A DNA stretch of 64,000 bases from Pseudomonadota bacterium (GTDB taxonomy: Bacteria > Pseudomonadota > Gammaproteobacteria > Xanthomonadales > Ahniellaceae). The notes under the pieces are model-generated. The model saw only the letters and a list, made by a program, of their open reading frames with translations, had not been told where the DNA came from and searched no databases. This document shows positions 28,714-38,311 of the stretch, in pieces. The stretch covers positions 119,353 through 183,352 of the forward strand of contig JALHNO010000012.1 of assembly GCA_022843465.1 (NCBI GenBank). Reading direction: 5' to 3'. How positions within the stretch are numbered: position 1 is the stretch's first letter; each line of letters starts with the position of its first letter. Made by a program: the position numbers and the translations under genes.

Positions 28714-28973
28714 TGCGTGGACGCTGCAACACGACGCCACCTCCGCAGTGATGCCGGGGTGGCGTTTTCGCTTGCGTCGAGAAGACCAGTTGGACGCGGC
28801 GCATGGCGCGCTCGGGTTCGCATTGATTCGGTTCACTGCGTTCACCGCATCCTACGATCCTACGATCCGGCAGACACGGCCCTCGCGGCAAAACCAGGCT
28901 CCGCAGGATGCGGTCAGCGCCAGCGAACCGCTGCGGGGATGGCGATGACGGACGCGGTGCATGGCGCGCGGCG

Positions 28974-29334
28974 TCACGGATCGGCGTGTTCGGCAGGAAC
29001 CAGCGCGTGCCAGCGCGGCAACCGGTGCCTGCTCCGACCATAGGCGTAGTAGCCGGCCATGAACAGCCCGAATGCCAGACCGGCAACAACCGCCTGCAAC
29101 AGTGTCCCGCCCAGGCTCATCGGCATCATCGGCCGCGTGAGCAGGGTCGTCAGTGCACCAACGAAAGCCGCCGCCAACGATCACGATGTAACCGCTGCCG
29201 ATGAAGTGCGGGGGCGGAACATTGATGCCCATACGCCACAGCAGATGGAACAGCGGCGGCGCGTAATTGCTCGGCCAGATGCCGGTCCTGGCCAGCAAAG
29301 CGAGTGCGGCCTGACGCCTCTGGAGTGCGGTCAT
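28974..29334 (-). pseudogene. Small membrane protein (DUF6404-like), frameshifted
   Basis: From ATG 29334 the product begins MTALQRRQAALALLARTGIW, followed by APPLFHLLWRMGINVPPPHF, the pattern I associate with DUF6404. The membrane part (AAAFVGALTTLL, then LQAVVAGLAFGLFMAGYYAYG) is in another frame and ends at 28974. The total of 361 bases is one more than a multiple of three, so a single inserted base near 29180 (GTTGGCGG) explains it. The start overlaps the end of the preceding gene by 4 bases, which argues that the gene was recently intact or that this is a read error. Confidence 0.65.
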
Positions 29335-30089
29335 GGTGATTTGCTGCGCTCCACCTGTTTCGTGGTGGCCGGCTGCGGACCGGCAGCGGCCCGCAGCGAT
29401 GGCATGAGGATATCCAGCAAGGCGCCCTGGTAGACCTCGCTGACTTCCGAGAACGGTCGGCCCGCCGCATCCCGCAACAGGGCGCGCACCTGGAACAGTT
29501 CCTGCGGAATCTGCAGGCGGGTTGCGGCTTCGGATGTCGGCTCGAAGCGGTCGCAGCTCCATCCGGGCGGCATCGGCGACCACAGGGTTCGCGTGTCGAT
29601 CGTGTGCCGCACCGGCTGCAACGACGCGATGACCTTGCCGAACGGTGTGTCGGTGCCCTCGAGCTGCTGATTCATTTCGGCGCTGAGGCGCTCCGGCACA
29701 TACCAGTTGTCGGCGCGGGAAAGCACATGGCTGCCGCAGCGCAATTCGACGTGGCGATGACGCACCTGGCTGGCATCGGCCACCTGCAGACGCTGCAACT
29801 GCTCGGCATTCGGCGGCCGCTCGAGGCCTTCGATCTTGATGGCGACAATGCGCGGCACCGACGCCATCGCATGCGTCTGGCACCAGCGCTCGAGCACCAT
29901 GGTGGCGCTGGGGCTGCTGAGCAGATCGATATTCAGATCAACCAGTATGTCTGTCGCAAGAAGTCGCGTCATGCAGTTGTCAGGCCAGCTTCCTGGCCTC
30001 GTTGCGGAGGTCGCAGCGATCGCGCCGAGGGATCCGACAACAGCAACGAACCATGCCACGCCCGTCCGTTCCGTTACCGCGCTCGCCAT
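29331..30089 (-). CDS. Chorismate-lyase-like (UbiC-fold) protein, probably exported
   Basis: A 252-residue protein. The N terminus (GVAWFVAVVGSLGAIAATSA) looks like a signal peptide or membrane anchor. The core (REVELRCG-type strand, LSRADNWYVPERL, GTDTPFGKVI, EVSEVYQGALL) resembles the chorismate pyruvate-lyase/UTRA fold, where Arg and a late Glu bind chorismate. An exported enzyme would be unusual, so the ligand may differ. Coupled by a 4-base overlap to the small membrane protein gene downstream. Identification is by pattern only. Confidence 0.55.
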   Translation of the reverse strand: MASAVTERTGVAWFVAVVGSLGAIAATSATRPGSWPDNCMTRLLATDILVDLNIDLLSSPSATMVLERWCQTHAMASVPRIVAIKIEGLERPPNAEQLQRLQVADASQVRHRHVELRCGSHVLSRADNWYVPERLSAEMNQQLEGTDTPFGKVIASLQPVRHTIDTRTLWSPMPPGWSCDRFEPTSEAATRLQIPQELFQVRALLRDAAGRPFSEVSEVYQGALLDILMPSLRAAAGPQPATTKQVERSKSP

Positions 30090-30613
30090 CCGCCTGCTTC
30101 CTGCTGAAGTTCATTTGATACTGCTGGATTGTATGCGCATTGCCGGGACGGCGCGCGGCATCAATACGCCGGCGCGGATCATTCGAGCTGAGGAGGCTTC
30201 CCTTCGCCGCAAACTGCGTCTGTTCGCGGAAGTAGTGGCGCCCACTCAACAGATGCGCCTGATAGCCCAGGGAGGGAAGATGGCAACTTGCCCGCGCCGG
30301 AGGACCGCGACTGCCCGGCCCCGGTGTGCAGCTGTTGTTGCCGCTGGCGCCGACGCTGGAATCCCCGCCGTTGCTGCCACGAGCACCAGACTCGGATGGC
30401 TTGAGAACGCCAGCGGGCGATTGCTGGTCTCGTGGCGGTAGTAGCAGCTGTATCGATGCATCCTCACGATCGACAGGCTCGCTTGCCACACCGTGGCAGC
30501 GCGGCGATAGTCAGTCGGTGCGGTTGGCAGCAACTGCGATGGATGGCGCGCTTTGCGGTTGCTGGCGCGCCCCAGGCCGACCACTCGCGGGCAGCAGGGA
30601 ACGCCTGCTGCAC
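30090..30613. other. Intergenic stretch without supported gene
   Basis: Open frames exist on both strands, but none shows a ribosome site, family motif or sensible composition. GCCACACCGTGGC near 30485 is a small hairpin. This stretch would hold the promoter of the chorismate-lyase-like gene. Confidence 0.4.
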
Positions 30614-31480
30614 TCAGCCGGACGCGGATTCCGAACCGGCGTAGGCAGCCGGACCGATGCCCTCATGCTGCTGCCGCCAGGCGCGCGGCGACAAGCCGCA
30701 GCGCGCCTTGAAGGCACGCGACAGCGCGGCTTCCCCGCCATAGCCAACCTCGATCGCGATCTGCTTGAGTGAACGGCCTTGCAGCAGCGCCTGCTGGACC
30801 AGGCTGAGTCGCCAGTTGCCAAGATAGTCTCCGGGCGTGCTACCGACCACGTTGCGGAAATGCTCGGCGTAGGCGGTGCGCGACATGCCGGCTTCGCGCG
30901 CAAGTGTCTCCAAGGTCCAGGCTTGGCCGGGCCGCTCGTGCAGAGCGACCAGGGAGCGTGCAAGTAGCGGATGCGCCATGCCGGCGAGCATGCCGGTCGT
31001 ACTCGCGCCCTCGATCATCAATTCCCGAACGATCTGGATCAGCACCACTTCGAAGAGGCGATCAACGATCGCCTGGCGCCCGCAGCGCTGGCCAAAGGCC
31101 TCGTCGAACAGCAACTGCAGGGTCTCGGCCGCGCCTTCGATCCGGCTCAGCGGCAACAGCACGAAGGCGGGCAGCGCATGCGCGACCGGATGTCCACTGC
31201 CATGCTGAAAATGGATATTGGCGCAGGCCAGCTGTGCACCCACTTCGGCATCGGCAACGAATCGATGTGGCATCGGGCGCGGATAGAACAGGACGCTGGG
31301 CTCCGCCACCACGATCGGCCTGGCATCTGCGTGGCGGACTTCGACATCACCCTGCTGCAGCAGATGCAACTGCCCAACCCCCGGCTCGGCAGAAAAATCA
31401 TGCAGGCCGCAGAGCGCACCGGAATGGAACATGCGGGCGCTGACGCTGAAGCGTTGAAACAGGGCGGCGAGGCGATCCAT
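30614..31480 (-). CDS. AraC family transcriptional regulator
   Basis: A 288-residue regulator. The N-terminal cupin-type sensing domain (HLLQQGDVEVRHAD, FYPRPMPHRF) is followed by two C-terminal helix-turn-helix units: LETLAREAGMSRTAYAEHFR and LKQIAIEVGYGGEAALSRAF. It ends with the usual FKARCGLSPRAWRQ. I use ATG 31480; an in-frame TTG at 31501 would add seven residues. It is divergent from the AhpD-like gene, which it probably regulates, an arrangement often seen for this AraC subtype. Confidence 0.9.
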   Translation of the reverse strand: MDRLAALFQRFSVSARMFHSGALCGLHDFSAEPGVGQLHLLQQGDVEVRHADARPIVVAEPSVLFYPRPMPHRFVADAEVGAQLACANIHFQHGSGHPVAHALPAFVLLPLSRIEGAAETLQLLFDEAFGQRCGRQAIVDRLFEVVLIQIVRELMIEGASTTGMLAGMAHPLLARSLVALHERPGQAWTLETLAREAGMSRTAYAEHFRNVVGSTPGDYLGNWRLSLVQQALLQGRSLKQIAIEVGYGGEAALSRAFKARCGLSPRAWRQQHEGIGPAAYAGSESASG

Positions 31481-31607
31481 TGGCTTCTGTACTATATGCA
31501 AAGTATTGCGGACTATACATGCCTTTACGTTCCGCGGCGACGCGTACAGTGCCTACCTGCCCGGCGCCTGCCGGTCGGATCACCCAACGCACATCCCGGA
31601 GTCCATC

Positions 31608-32153
31608 ATGCCCTACATCCCCACCCTGACCCGCTCAACTGCCGCCCCCGCCATCGCAGCCAAGCTCGATGCCGTCGAGAAAAAGCTGGGTGTCGTACCG
31701 AACATGTTTCTGACGCTGGCGCAGTCGGCGGTTGCACTCGATGCCTACCTGCAACTGTCCGAAGTTGCCGGTCGCGGCAAATTGAATGCGAAACAGCGCG
31801 AACAGATTGCGCTGACGGTCGGTGACCGCAACAGCTGTGACTACTGTGTGGCGGCGCATGGCGTCATCGGCAGCATGGTTGGCCTGAAGCCGGAACAGAT
31901 TGCACAAGCGCGCCATGGTCACGCCGATCAGCCCGAAGATCGCGCCGTGCTCAAGCTCGCCGCACAAATCGTAGAGTCACGCGGCAATGTGACTACCGCG
32001 GAACTTGATGCGTTCAAGTCCGCCGGCTTCGATGACGCGGCCATCCTCGAAGTGCTGGTCAATGTGGTGCTGAACATCTACACCAATTACACCAATCACA
32101 TTGCCCACACCGAGATCGATTTCCCGGTGGTGTCGAAGTCACTTGCTGCCTGA
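31608..32153 (+). CDS. Carboxymuconolactone decarboxylase/AhpD-like peroxidase family protein
   Basis: A 181-residue all-helical protein. The redox motif CDYC (Cys77, Cys80) with His84 (SCDYCVAAH) is that of AhpD-like alkylhydroperoxidase partners rather than of true decarboxylases. The C-terminal INxxxHxxxxE-type end (TNHIAHTEIDFP) also fits. CCCGGAG upstream supports ATG 31608. Likely handles peroxide or reactive carbonyl stress under control of the divergent AraC regulator (inference). Confidence 0.88.
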   Translation: MPYIPTLTRSTAAPAIAAKLDAVEKKLGVVPNMFLTLAQSAVALDAYLQLSEVAGRGKLNAKQREQIALTVGDRNSCDYCVAAHGVIGSMVGLKPEQIAQARHGHADQPEDRAVLKLAAQIVESRGNVTTAELDAFKSAGFDDAAILEVLVNVVLNIYTNYTNHIAHTEIDFPVVSKSLAA

Positions 32154-32209
32154 GGGCGGCAATCGCAGGGGCGCTGGCGCATTGCCATCGCCCCTGCGGA
32201 TGCGTCGGG

Positions 32210-32569
32210 CTAGAGATCGACAAGGGGCTTGAATCCGCCCCAGATCATCCGGCGCGCATCGAAGGGGTGCCTGCTCTTGTCCATCATCGATGCCATCCGC
32301 GGATCCTTCATCGCCTTGGCATTCACCCGGTCGCGTTGCGCGCGCGAGGCATACACGATGTAGGCAAAAACGACGACCTCGTCTTCCTTGAGCTTGACGC
32401 TGCGCGGAAATGATGTGCGCTTGCCGACCGGCGCATCATCGGCGATCCACTCGCGATACTCGATCGCACCGTGCTCGCGCCAGACCTTGCCGGCCTTGCG
32501 TGCCAGCTTGCGATACTCGGCCAATTTGGCCCTGGGCACCGGTACGACAAACCCATCGACGTAGCTCAT
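32210..32569 (-). CDS. DUF1428 family protein
   Basis: A 119-residue cytoplasmic protein of the dimeric alpha-beta barrel type. MSYVDGFVVPVPRAKLAEYR, the EDEVVVFAYIVYASRAQRD middle and the C-terminal DARRMIWGGFKPLVDL match DUF1428, whose function is unknown. GGAGAG precedes ATG 32569 by 5 bases and fixes the start; the longer frame is an artefact. It stands alone, convergent with the AhpD-like gene. Confidence 0.93.
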   Translation of the reverse strand: MSYVDGFVVPVPRAKLAEYRKLARKAGKVWREHGAIEYREWIADDAPVGKRTSFPRSVKLKEDEVVVFAYIVYASRAQRDRVNAKAMKDPRMASMMDKSRHPFDARRMIWGGFKPLVDL

Positions 32570-32702
32570 GAGCACTCTCCATCGCGGCGGAGACCTGAGG
32601 GTAACGAAGACCGATGTCATGGGTCCAGAGCCCGGCAAACTCCCGCGAAGCGCGAGTACATCCGTGGGCCGGGCCTGCCCGCTGCGCGTCCATGATCCTG
32701 CC

Positions 32703-32723
32703 GGGCATCTCTGTGAGATGCCC
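32703..32723. repeat. Single GGCATCTC-type palindrome
   Basis: GGGCATCTC-TGT-GAGATGCCC, a perfect 9-bp-arm palindrome of the same family as at 10321-10397 and 47674-47750. Lies in the 250-bp space between the DUF1428 and recD genes, where I see nothing else. Confidence 0.85.
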
Positions 32724-32819
32724 AACAAAAACAGCGTACAGGAGCGCGGCACGCCGCGCCCGATGAAATCTCGCTGAGGACCAGAGCAAGATCAGGATGG
32801 CCTGCGCTGGCGGCGCTGC

Positions 32820-34715
32820 TCAATCGCCATCCGGCTCCGGGGTTGGATCGGGCCGCTGCAGCGGCGACACACTATTGCCATCCACGTTACCCAAGTCGGC
32901 GCGGGCAACCGTGCGTTGAATTGCCGCGGTGGTATCGGCCAGACGCCCATCCAGGCCACCGTAACGCTGGGCAACCTGGCTCAGGGCAGCTTCCAGGCTG
33001 GACCTGCTGCACCATAGCTCGATCGACCCGCGGGCCCGCGAGAGTGCCGTGTACAGCAGTTGCCGACTGAGGATGCGGTGTGCCGGATCGGGCGGCAGCA
33101 GCACGGCGACATGATCGTATTCCGAGCCCTGACTCTTGTGGATGCTGATCGCGAAAGCCGACTCGTGTGCGGGCAGCATGCCGGGAGCGAATGCGCGTGC
33201 GGTCGCCTCACCCGCGTTCGACTGTGCTTCGAACCAGACCCGCAGATGGCCATCAGCATCGGCCAGGGCGACGCCGATATCGCCATTGAAAAGATTCAGC
33301 GCGTAGTCGTTCTGGCTGATCATGACGACCCGACCGGAATACCAGACCTGCGATGGCGGCAGTTGCCAGCGATTGCGCAGGCGCTGTTCGATCCGCCGGT
33401 TGGCCGCGAGCACGCCGGTAGCGCCCTCGCGCAACGCGCACAGCAGTTGCCGCTCGGCGGTGCGGCGCAATGCAAGCAAGGCGTGCCCGGCCGTCTGCTC
33501 GGGTCTGCGATCCTGGTCGCGTCCGTGGTCAATCGAATCGATCAACGGCAAGGCATCGGCCCAACCCTGCAGCAGACGCGCAAGCGCCACCTCGTCGGCA
33601 TAAGCGCGCAGACGCGCCGCCTCACCGGCAGCAGCGATCGCTTCGCGCAGCAGATCGGCAGCGCCCTGACGCACGGCCTGATTGATCGCGAGCAGGACGC
33701 TGGCGGCGCGAAAGCTGTGCTGCAAGCGTACGACCGACTCGGGATGCCGGGATTCCAGCAAGGCCACCAGATCCTGCAACACCGTGCCGGCGGCCACTGA
33801 AGTCAACTGATCGGCATCACCGACCAGGATCAGGCTGGCGCTCGCCGGCACCGCATCGAGCAGGGCGCGCAGCATGGCCAGATCGACCATCGACGCCTCA
33901 TCGACCACCACCACATCCGCCGCAATCGGATCGGCGCGACTGCGCAGATATCGGCCCTGTTGCGGACTGTAGGCAAGCAGACGGTGCAAGGTCTGTGCCT
34001 CGTGATCGGGTACCGCAGCCAGTGCCGGCTGCCAGTCATCCGGCAGCAAGGCGCGCAGTTCCTGCTTGCCGCGACGCAGGCTCTGCAGCAGGCGTTGCGC
34101 GGCCTTGCCGGTCGGCGCTGCCAGCGCGATCCGCAGCGGAACGTCAGCGTGCTGCTGCAACATCGTCAGCATGCGCAGCACCGTGCGGGTCTTGCCGGTA
34201 CCCGGACCGCCGGTGAGCACGAACAGGGCGCGGCCCGCCAGCGCTGCCACAGCATCTCGTTGCGGTTGCTCAGTGTCCGCGGAACCGGTTCCGAACAAGG
34301 TATCGAGTTCGGCTGAGCTGGCCGGCGGCAAGGCGCCGGCTGGTATCGACAAGCGCTCGCGCAGGCGCGCGGCGACTACGCACTCATGGCGATAATTGCG
34401 CCACAGGTAGAAGCGGCCGGCCGCATCGATCACGAAGGGGCGCAGGTGGGAGCCATCGCCGACCAGCGGTGATGTACGCAAGAGATCGACTTGATCCGCA
34501 CTCAAGGGCTTCATGCCGCGCGCGCCTGAGGGATGCGAAGGCAGCCAGAGCACGGTATCGCCGAGGCTCTCGACATAACTGGCCCAGGCCGCCACGCCCG
34601 CCAGCAGTTCATCGCCACCATGGGCGAGCACCCAGCGCGCCAGCGCACGATCCACCGCGCGCCAGGGTGTCTCCAGCGATTCGATCTCGGCGCGACGGAA
34701 TCCAAAGCCGCTCAT
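32820..34715 (-). CDS. recD: Exodeoxyribonuclease V subunit RecD
   Basis: A 631-residue SF1B helicase, the 5'-3' motor of RecBCD in double-strand break repair and degradation of foreign DNA. Walker A TGGPGTGKT lies at 168-176, Walker B/DExx as VVVDEASMVD, then GDADQLTSV. The late motifs are IHKSQGSEYDHV and LYTALSRARGSI. It is the last gene of recC-recB-recD, with its start overlapping the recB stop by four bases. Confidence 0.96.
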   Translation of the reverse strand: MSGFGFRRAEIESLETPWRAVDRALARWVLAHGGDELLAGVAAWASYVESLGDTVLWLPSHPSGARGMKPLSADQVDLLRTSPLVGDGSHLRPFVIDAAGRFYLWRNYRHECVVAARLRERLSIPAGALPPASSAELDTLFGTGSADTEQPQRDAVAALAGRALFVLTGGPGTGKTRTVLRMLTMLQQHADVPLRIALAAPTGKAAQRLLQSLRRGKQELRALLPDDWQPALAAVPDHEAQTLHRLLAYSPQQGRYLRSRADPIAADVVVVDEASMVDLAMLRALLDAVPASASLILVGDADQLTSVAAGTVLQDLVALLESRHPESVVRLQHSFRAASVLLAINQAVRQGAADLLREAIAAAGEAARLRAYADEVALARLLQGWADALPLIDSIDHGRDQDRRPEQTAGHALLALRRTAERQLLCALREGATGVLAANRRIEQRLRNRWQLPPSQVWYSGRVVMISQNDYALNLFNGDIGVALADADGHLRVWFEAQSNAGEATARAFAPGMLPAHESAFAISIHKSQGSEYDHVAVLLPPDPAHRILSRQLLYTALSRARGSIELWCSRSSLEAALSQVAQRYGGLDGRLADTTAAIQRTVARADLGNVDGNSVSPLQRPDPTPEPDGD

Positions 34716-37700
34716 GCAGCAGTCCCCGGCGTTGCCAGCGCCTGCTGCAGCGCATCGATCAGCGCATCATCGAAGCGATGCCGCCAGACGCCCGCGGCAG
34801 GCGCCAGACCGGCAGCACGTACAAACAGGTAGATCGCCGAACCCAGATGCAGGGCGCGCTGATAACCGGCGATCCGCGCCGCCAGCATGCGATCGACCGC
34901 CAGGGTGTAGATCAGCGACTGCAGCCGGTAGTGATGGGTATCCATCGCAGCCACCAGTGCATCACCGGTGTAGTCATTCAGATGATTCGACAGCGCATTG
35001 CCCTTCCAGTCCAGCAGATGAAAACGCACGCCCTGCTGAACTACCAGATCGATCTTGCCGGTCAGCAGTCCATTCAATTGCGCCACGCCCAGTGCAACGG
35101 GAATCAGGTCGGCATCGCCGTGTTCGGCACAGATCGTCCGCAGCTGCGCCAGCCGCACCTGATCAACCGCAAAGTGGAACTCGATCTCGGCGCGTTGTGC
35201 CTGCGCCGACAACTGGTCGATGCGCAGCCCATCGCCGAGGTCGGCAGCCAGTGCCTGATCCAGCCGCTCCGCCCACAGCGCCACGAATTCATCCTGGCTG
35301 CAGCGACTGGAGCGGACGTCGTACTGACGCAATGCGGCAGCCAGCAGCGCCTGCTGAGCGCGCATCGGCTGCCCGATCTGGCGTTGTTCAAGCGCGCTGT
35401 GCAAGGCATTGCCGAGCGCCGCACCGCGCACTTCGTCGAGCAGGATCAATTGCGGGTGCGGCGCGCGTTCCGGCGCCGACAGCACATCGCTGATTTCGCC
35501 GGCCTGCGCCAGTTGATCACCTTCAACGGGCACCAGTTCATCCAGCGCGGGCGCTTCCTCGATTCCGTTGCCACGCGCCGGTCGCAGCAGATTGGAAAAG
35601 CTGTGCACACTGCGTGGTGGTCGCGGATCCGGCAGTTCTGGGATCTGTGGCGTCGCCTGCCCATCGCCGGCATCTTCGTCGACGCTGTAGCGAATATCGG
35701 GCCATGCCCAGTTGTCATCGTGCCAGGCCAGACCCGGCATCGCCGCGAGCGCCTGCGGGTCCCGTTCCCGTCGCTGCAGCACGCGCTCGACCAGGGCATC
35801 GAGGGCGGAACGCTCGGGATCGGCCTGCGCCACCGTCACCCGCGCATCGCGTGGTCGCGAGGGCGGCAGCACATAGACATGACAGGCATGACGCGCGCGC
35901 GTCAGTGCGACATAGAGCACGCGAAAGCGCTCGTCCTGATCGTCGGCATCCGCCTGGGCGCGGCGCGTAGGCTGTTCCGGCGTGCCGAGATCGACCAGAC
36001 GCCTACCGCTGGCCGGGTCGAACACGATCGGGTACGGCGGCCGCTGACGCAGCGAGCGCTCATGCGCCCACATCAAGGGCAGGAACACGATGCCGAACTC
36101 CAACCCCTTGCTGGCATGCAAGGTCAGCAAGCGGACCCGCGCGGCATCCGATTCGATGCGCAGTTGCTGCTCTTCGGCAGCCTCGGGCGCGGCATCGGAA
36201 TCGCCCCGCTGTCGATTCAGCCAGGCGAGCAGCTGTTCGATGCCCCGATGGGTCTGCGCGGCCTCGTCGAGCAGTTCACCAAGATGGCGCAGATCGGTGA
36301 CGTTGCGCTCGAATTGCGACGGCACCCGGAGCGCCGGTGCCGCTCTCTGCAGCAAGTGCTGGACCAGGGCCAGAACACCGCGACGCCGCCAGGTCTCCTG
36401 CAGCTCATGCATCAGTTCCAGCGCCGACTGCCATGCCGCGGGCGCGCGATCCAGTGCGATGATCTGATCCAGCTCGAATCCGATCAGACGGGTTGCCAGG
36501 GCCGCGCGCATGGCGGCGGCTTGGCGCGGATGCGCCAGTGCATACAGGATCACCTGCAACTCGGCAGCCCATTCGGTGTGGAACACCGACTGCTGACCGA
36601 CGCCAGCACAGGGCACACCCAGTTGCTGCAGAAATCCGCGCAGCATGACGATGTGATCATTGCGCGGCAGCAGCACGGCGATGTCGCCCGGACGCATGCG
36701 CTGACTGCCGAACTGGTGACTGCCCGATTGCAGCATTCCGGCGATCTGGCGGGCACAGGCCAGCAGAGCCGTACGCGTGCGCAGCCCCTTGGCGGCGGGC
36801 GGCGCATCCAGCATGTGGAACTGCAGCGGACGCGACTCCGGCACACCGGCAATGGAATAACCATCAGCCGCAGCGCGCGGGTTCTCGCGCACGACCTGGT
36901 AGTCGAATCCGAGCGTGTTGCCGACCCGTGTCAGTCCGGGTGCGACCAGGGCATAGAAACTGTTGAGGCCCTGCACGTAGTGGGCCGACGAGCGATGATT
37001 GACGTCGAGGTACATGGCCTCGTCGGCCTCGGCTGCGGCGCGCTGATAGGTGTGGATATCGCCGCCGCGAAAAGCATAGATGGCCTGCTTGGGATCGCCG
37101 ATCATCACCAGCAGTCCACGCGCACTGCCGTCGTTGGCGCGATAGATGCGATCGAGAATCGCGAACTGTGCCGCATTGGTGTCCTGGAATTCATCGATCA
37201 GGGCCACTGGCCAGTCGCCATGCAGCTGATCGGCGAGTCGCGAATCGCCGCTGTGCAGCGCGTGGTGCACGCGCTCGATCAGGCTGTCGAAGGTGAACTG
37301 GCCGCGCTCAAGCAGGCGCTGTTCGCGCCACTGGATCAGTTGCTGACGATGGCGCAGCAGGGACTCGGCGCGCACACCGGCATCGTACTGGGGCAGCTCG
37401 CGAGCGAAGCGCGCGGCAAACTGTACGGCCGGATGCTGGAGCGCCCGCTCGATCAGCGCCGGTTTGACATGGCCCTCGAGGGCGCTATCGGCAACCCGCT
37501 CGGCGCGCTCGAATTCGGCCTGCGGATCGCCGGCTTCGATGTAGTCAGCGATCCGGTACAGCGCCGAACGATAGGCGCTGTTGCTGCGGGTGAACCATTG
37601 CGCCTCATCGCAAAAAGCGCGCAGCATCCGGCCCTGCGCGGGGTCCATCAGGGCAGCAGGATCGACCGCGGCCGGACCCGCGATGATCAGGTCAGGATCG

Positions 37701-38311
37701 GCAATCGCAGCGAGCGCCCGCTCGAACTGGCCGAGATCGTGCAACCAGCGGGCATCGCCGGCATCGAGTTCGGCGCTGGATTGCGCCAGCTGGCGGCGCA
37801 GATCTTCGTGCATTTCCTCATTCATCGCCTGGCTGGAGATCAACGCAGCCGGTTCGAACGGCATCGCGCAGGCCAGCGGATGGTCGCCGAGGATGCGCCG
37901 GCAGATGCTGTGCAAGGTGCCGATCGGGGCGGTATCCAGCTCGGCCAGAGCCAGACGCAATTGCAGGCGATCGCGATCGCAGTGCCCGCCTTGCCAACGG
38001 CTGGCGAGATACGCGGCATCACTGCCCGCGCCGACCGGACCGGACCGGGTGGCGGCGTACTCGGCAGCGGCGCGTTCCGCCCAGATCAGCCGCAGGCGCA
38101 GGCGTTCATGCAGTTCCTGGGCCGCCGCTTCGCTGAAGGTTGCCACCAGGATCTGGCCGGGGCGCAGACCGCGCTCCAGCAACAGGCGCACATACAGCAC
38201 GCTGATGGTCCAGGTCTTGCCGGTACCGGCACTGGCTTCGATACGCACGCGACTGCCCATTGCGAGCAGCAGATCGTCCCAGCCGGATCGCAGCATCGGA
38301 TCGTCGCTCAT
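34712..38311 (-). CDS. recB: Exodeoxyribonuclease V subunit RecB
   Basis: A 1199-residue SF1A helicase-nuclease. Walker A EASAGTGKT lies at 25-33, motif II LIDEFQDTNA, motif III IGDPKQAIYAFRG, motif V LLTLHASKGLEF, motif VI YVALTRARHACHVY. The C-terminal nuclease domain contains LLDWKGNA, the D...DxK-type site. The long frame on the opposite strand here is a shadow of codon bias. It overlaps recC and recD by four bases on each side, so the three subunits are translationally coupled. Confidence 0.97.
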   Translation of the reverse strand: MSDDPMLRSGWDDLLLAMGSRVRIEASAGTGKTWTISVLYVRLLLERGLRPGQILVATFSEAAAQELHERLRLRLIWAERAAAEYAATRSGPVGAGSDAAYLASRWQGGHCDRDRLQLRLALAELDTAPIGTLHSICRRILGDHPLACAMPFEPAALISSQAMNEEMHEDLRRQLAQSSAELDAGDARWLHDLGQFERALAAIADPDLIIAGPAAVDPAALMDPAQGRMLRAFCDEAQWFTRSNSAYRSALYRIADYIEAGDPQAEFERAERVADSALEGHVKPALIERALQHPAVQFAARFARELPQYDAGVRAESLLRHRQQLIQWREQRLLERGQFTFDSLIERVHHALHSGDSRLADQLHGDWPVALIDEFQDTNAAQFAILDRIYRANDGSARGLLVMIGDPKQAIYAFRGGDIHTYQRAAAEADEAMYLDVNHRSSAHYVQGLNSFYALVAPGLTRVGNTLGFDYQVVRENPRAAADGYSIAGVPESRPLQFHMLDAPPAAKGLRTRTALLACARQIAGMLQSGSHQFGSQRMRPGDIAVLLPRNDHIVMLRGFLQQLGVPCAGVGQQSVFHTEWAAELQVILYALAHPRQAAAMRAALATRLIGFELDQIIALDRAPAAWQSALELMHELQETWRRRGVLALVQHLLQRAAPALRVPSQFERNVTDLRHLGELLDEAAQTHRGIEQLLAWLNRQRGDSDAAPEAAEEQQLRIESDAARVRLLTLHASKGLEFGIVFLPLMWAHERSLRQRPPYPIVFDPASGRRLVDLGTPEQPTRRAQADADDQDERFRVLYVALTRARHACHVYVLPPSRPRDARVTVAQADPERSALDALVERVLQRRERDPQALAAMPGLAWHDDNWAWPDIRYSVDEDAGDGQATPQIPELPDPRPPRSVHSFSNLLRPARGNGIEEAPALDELVPVEGDQLAQAGEISDVLSAPERAPHPQLILLDEVRGAALGNALHSALEQRQIGQPMRAQQALLAAALRQYDVRSSRCSQDEFVALWAERLDQALAADLGDGLRIDQLSAQAQRAEIEFHFAVDQVRLAQLRTICAEHGDADLIPVALGVAQLNGLLTGKIDLVVQQGVRFHLLDWKGNALSNHLNDYTGDALVAAMDTHHYRLQSLIYTLAVDRMLAARIAGYQRALHLGSAIYLFVRAAGLAPAAGVWRHRFDDALIDALQQALATPGTAA

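Noticed and set aside
26946..28823. Minus-strand frame of about 625 codons opposite the secreted protein
   Set aside because: The plus strand has domain-level support (fibronectin-like and choice-of-anchor J-like modules); the minus frame has none.
29980..30489. Minus-strand hypothetical protein of 169 residues
   Set aside because: It overlaps the leader of the chorismate-lyase-like gene, has no ribosome site and low-complexity composition.
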